From the NCBI GenBank assembly GCA_041179245.1, contig JBEGTT010000017.1, positions 1-7,669 on the forward strand: a DNA stretch of 7,669 nucleotides, written 5' to 3'. A program made the position numbers and the translations under genes. Positions 5,254 to 7,669 of this stretch are shown piece after piece (position 1 is the first letter of the stretch; each line of letters starts with the position of its first letter). This stretch comes from JBEGTT01 sp041179245. Lineage in GTDB: Bacteria > Pseudomonadota > Gammaproteobacteria > Burkholderiales > Rhodocyclaceae. The notes under the pieces were generated by a model. It saw only the letters and a list, made by a program, of their open reading frames with translations. It ran no database searches and had not been told where the DNA came from.

Positions 5254-7669
5254 GTTTCTGATTCAGGTAACAACGCAAGCAGTTGTTCAGCTAACAACTC
5301 GCGTATCGGGGCCAACTCGCTACCCAGCTCTAATATGACGCTTTCAGCGACATTTTCTTTCAGCGCCCCTTCAAGTAAAGACGCCTTTTCTTTCAGCAAA
5401 GGCATTCCCAGCGTTCCGGCAACCCCTTTTAGCGAGTGCGCTAACCTGCGCGCTTCGTCTCGGCTAGCGGGTGTGTGAATTCCCTGCAATGCGGAAAGTA
5501 GGGCTGCAGAATCGCCGGATTGGGCTAATGCAAATTTGCGCAGCATGCGTAGGTAGGGTTTTACTCGTCCCCCCAAACTCGATAAACCGGTTTCTGGATC
5601 AAAGTTTTTAAGGCCGCGTAGCAAGGACAAGGGATCTTGTTCTTGGGATAAAGGTGTAGAGGGTGCATTCAGAGAAGGGATGATTGGGGTGATTAAAGGT
5701 GCGTGAGTGGCACCTGTGTCGGGCAGCAGTGATTCAATCGTGGTGTATAGGAGACCCGGAGAAACGGGCTTCCCGAGGTGGGCATTCATTCCTGCAGCCA
5801 TGCATTCTTCGCGGTCTTCATCGAACGCATTGGCTGTCATGGCGATAATCGGGGTGTTCTGATGCCATGAAAAACTGCGGATTTGTTTGGTTGCGGTTAG
5901 GCCATCCATGACCGGCATTTGAATATCCATCAGGATCAAATCATAGGGCGATGTGCGCGCTTTTTCGACCGCTAGAACGCCATTTTCAGCCACATCAATC
6001 ATGAAACCGGTGCCGTTAAATAGGGATAACGCGACTTCCTGATTAATTTCGTTATCTTCTGCTAACAATATTCGTAGCCTTGGGTATTTCGCACCCAGTG
6101 CCCGAATGTGCGATTCATGATCTGTCGTACTGGGTACGGCAGTCATGGGGGGGGCAGCCATCCCCGCTTCACCTGCATTGATACGAACGGTGAACCAGAA
6201 ACAGCTTCCTTTGCCCTCTTCGCTTTCTACCCCCGCTTCTCCGCCCATCATTTCGGCTAGGCGTCGGCTGATGACCAGCCCTAGCCCGGTGCCGCCAAAC
6301 TTTCGGGTGACCGAAACATCACCCTGCTCAAATGCTTGAAACAAACGGGCACAGACGGCTGCTGGGATACCAATTCCCGTGTCGATCACATTAAAGCGAA
6401 TTAAAAACTGCTTTTGATGGTGCTCGTCAATCGTGGTTTCTAGCAGTGATGCCTCGATGGTGACGCTGCCCTTCTCCGTAAACTTGACGGCGTTACCCAA
6501 AAAATTGAGCAGAACTTGGCCGACTCTTAAGGGGTCACCCTTTAAGGCATCCTTAAGTTCCGGTGGGATTTTCACCAGAAGTTGTAATCCTTTGTTTTCT
6601 GCTTCGTAGCGAATCAGATCCATTTGGCGTCTGAGCAAAGGCTCTAGATAGAAGTTGATATGTTCGAGGACCAGCTTGCGTGCTTCAATTTTGGAAATAT
6701 CTAAAATGTCGTTAATCATGCCCAGCAAGACTTGGGATGTTTCAAGAACTTGCCCCAATTGCCGCCGATGTTCTGGGTTTGTTATTGCTTGGTGCACGAT
6801 CCGGGTCAAGCCAATGATGCCGTTCATCGGTGTCCGTATTTCGTGGCTCATATTAGCCAAAAATGCACTTTTCGCTTCGTTGGCCGCTTCCGCAGCTTCT
6901 GTTAATGCTTCTAATTCAGAGGTGCGCTCAGTGACTAGACTTTGCAAATGGTGGCGGTGGCGGTCAAGTTCCTGGCCGATACGTTTACGTTCGGTCATAT
7001 CTTCTTGGATGGCCAGATAACTTCTGATACTTCCATCCGGTTGTCGAATGGGCGACACACGGGAAAAAATTATCCGCTCCTCGCCATTCTTGCGGCGATT
7101 GATAAATTCACCTTTCCAGGAATGTTCCTGATTCAGGGCCGACCACATCGCCCCGACCGTGCGCTTGGGTGTATTTCCAGAGCTGAGCACGGTGATGGGC
7201 TGGCCAATCAATTCTTCTCGCGTGTAGCCGTACATGTCGAGAAAAGCCTCGTTCATGTATTCAATGATCGAATGCTTGTTGGTAATTACTGTCCCGTTGG
7301 GACTCTGTTCTACGGCGAGGGAAAGGTTGGTGATTTTTGCAAATGCGTGGCGCAGTTCTGTTTCATCCCGAACCTGTTCCATTGAGCCAATTCGGTGGCC
7401 GCTTGGGTCGTAGAGCGGAGAGGCAACAGCAAAAACAACCCCTTGTTTTCCTGTCCGATGTTCGGTTTCTGCCTCGGCAATCAAGATTTCCCCATCGCGG
7501 CTTACCTTGGGGTAGTGAGCCTGAATCACCTCAAGCGGAAGCCCCAAACAATCAACTAGGATGGGGCGCCGAACGCTATAGAACGCTAAAGCGTAGGCGT
7601 AATCCCCCTTGCCAAGCATGTCTTTTGCCTTTAAACCGCTGAATTCTTCCATTGCCCGGTTCCAGAAAA
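5250..7669 (-). CDS. Hybrid sensor histidine kinase, PAS-PAS-HisKA-HATPase-REC-HPt (partial, 5' end outside window)
   Basis: At least 805 residues are visible. Numbering from the Met at 7652: end of a first PAS domain to about 105; second PAS about 108-222 (SPNGTVITN, EAFLDMYGYTREELIG, closing with QEDMTERK); short coiled coil 223-260; HisKA with His270 in MSHEIRTPMNGI; HATPase with N-box Asn387, DTGIGIP (424-430) and GGTGLGL (453-459); linker 491-522; receiver with Glu532-Asp533, Asp576 in LMDIQMP, Thr606 and Lys628; proline-rich linker 645-675; HPt with His739 in AHSLKGVAGTLG. All phosphotransfer residues are present, so the full His-Asp-His relay is possible. The frame stays open upstream of Met 7652 as FWNRA, the usual PAS strand motif, so 7652 is not the start. 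Membrane segments or more sensor domains may lie outside. The final phosphoacceptor is probably the adjacent REC-HATPase protein, whose stop overlaps this one. Signal unknown. Confidence 0.95.
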   Translation of the reverse strand, partial: FWNRAMEEFSGLKAKDMLGKGDYAYALAFYSVRRPILVDCLGLPLEVIQAHYPKVSRDGEILIAEAETEHRTGKQGVVFAVASPLYDPSGHRIGSMEQVRDETELRHAFAKITNLSLAVEQSPNGTVITNKHSIIEYMNEAFLDMYGYTREELIGQPITVLSSGNTPKRTVGAMWSALNQEHSWKGEFINRRKNGEERIIFSRVSPIRQPDGSIRSYLAIQEDMTERKRIGQELDRHRHHLQSLVTERTSELEALTEAAEAANEAKSAFLANMSHEIRTPMNGIIGLTRIVHQAITNPEHRRQLGQVLETSQVLLGMINDILDISKIEARKLVLEHINFYLEPLLRRQMDLIRYEAENKGLQLLVKIPPELKDALKGDPLRVGQVLLNFLGNAVKFTEKGSVTIEASLLETTIDEHHQKQFLIRFNVIDTGIGIPAAVCARLFQAFEQGDVSVTRKFGGTGLGLVISRRLAEMMGGEAGVESEEGKGSCFWFTVRINAGEAGMAAPPMTAVPSTTDHESHIRALGAKYPRLRILLAEDNEINQEVALSLFNGTGFMIDVAENGVLAVEKARTSPYDLILMDIQMPVMDGLTATKQIRSFSWHQNTPIIAMTANAFDEDREECMAAGMNAHLGKPVSPGLLYTTIESLLPDTGATHAPLITPIIPSLNAPSTPLSQEQDPLSLLRGLKNFDPETGLSSLGGRVKPYLRMLRKFALAQSGDSAALLSALQGIHTPASRDEARRLAHSLKGVAGTLGMPLLKEKASLLEGALKENVAESVILELGSELAPIRELLAEQLLALLPESET
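6147..6154 (-). repeat. Poly-C tract (C8) in the kinase-to-receiver linker of the hybrid kinase
   Basis: On the coding (minus) strand GCC CCC CCC gives eight C, encoding Ala500-Pro501-Pro502. Loss of one C reads GCC CCC CCA TGA, an immediate stop. Gain of one reads on for about ten codons to a TGA. Both end the protein after the HATPase domain and before the receiver and HPt. Confidence 0.75.

Noticed and set aside
7650..7652. ATG as the start of the hybrid kinase
   Set aside because: The frame continues upstream to the window edge as FWNRA, a conserved PAS-domain segment, so the gene is cut by the window and not complete.

Overview
The window looks like a chromosomal segment from a proteobacterium, most likely a betaproteobacterium (Rhodocyclales-like). 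This rests on the overall style of the proteins and the mix of genes, not on any marker gene, so the placement is tentative. No rRNA, tRNA, CRISPR array, insertion sequence or phage gene is visible. Seven protein-coding genes fill almost all of the window, and no gene-free stretch exceeds 250 bases. Two genes run off the edges: methylmalonyl-CoA mutase on the left and a hybrid histidine kinase on the right.

Left block (1-2282): the first 455 codons of an adenosylcobalamin-dependent methylmalonyl-CoA mutase lie on the minus strand. A 247-base intergenic region rich in inverted repeats separates it from a divergent GntR/FadR-type (FCD) repressor-like gene on the plus strand. This is the classic layout of a local regulator controlling the adjacent metabolic gene. 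The mutase is clearly more GC-rich than everything to its right.

Middle block (2279-4287): a TauE/SafE-type (TSUP) membrane protein on the minus strand meets the GntR gene tail to tail, with overlapping stop codons. Divergent from it is a two-gene operon, a CidA/LrgA-like and an LrgB/CidB-like membrane protein. These overlap by 8 bases and sit behind a good sigma-70-type promoter. The CidA-like gene contains a run of nine G in its coding sequence, and a one-base slip in either direction would stop translation at once.

Right block (4348-7669): a response regulator whose output domain is an anti-sigma-type HATPase (REC-HATPase, no HisKA) meets a large hybrid kinase (PAS-PAS-HisKA-HATPase-REC-HPt) tail to tail, again with overlapping stop codons. 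The two probably belong to one signalling pathway. The hybrid kinase has a run of eight C exactly in the linker between its kinase core and its REC-HPt half, where a slip would yield a kinase without its receiver and HPt domains.

How the genes may work together: carboxylate metabolism (mutase plus GntR), transport of small anions or organic acids (TauE/SafE and CidA/LrgB families) and a phosphorelay. The link between these blocks is inference from proximity. I see no clearly new system. The most unusual points are the two slippage-prone tracts, the paired overlapping-stop junctions and the REC-HATPase/hybrid-kinase pair.
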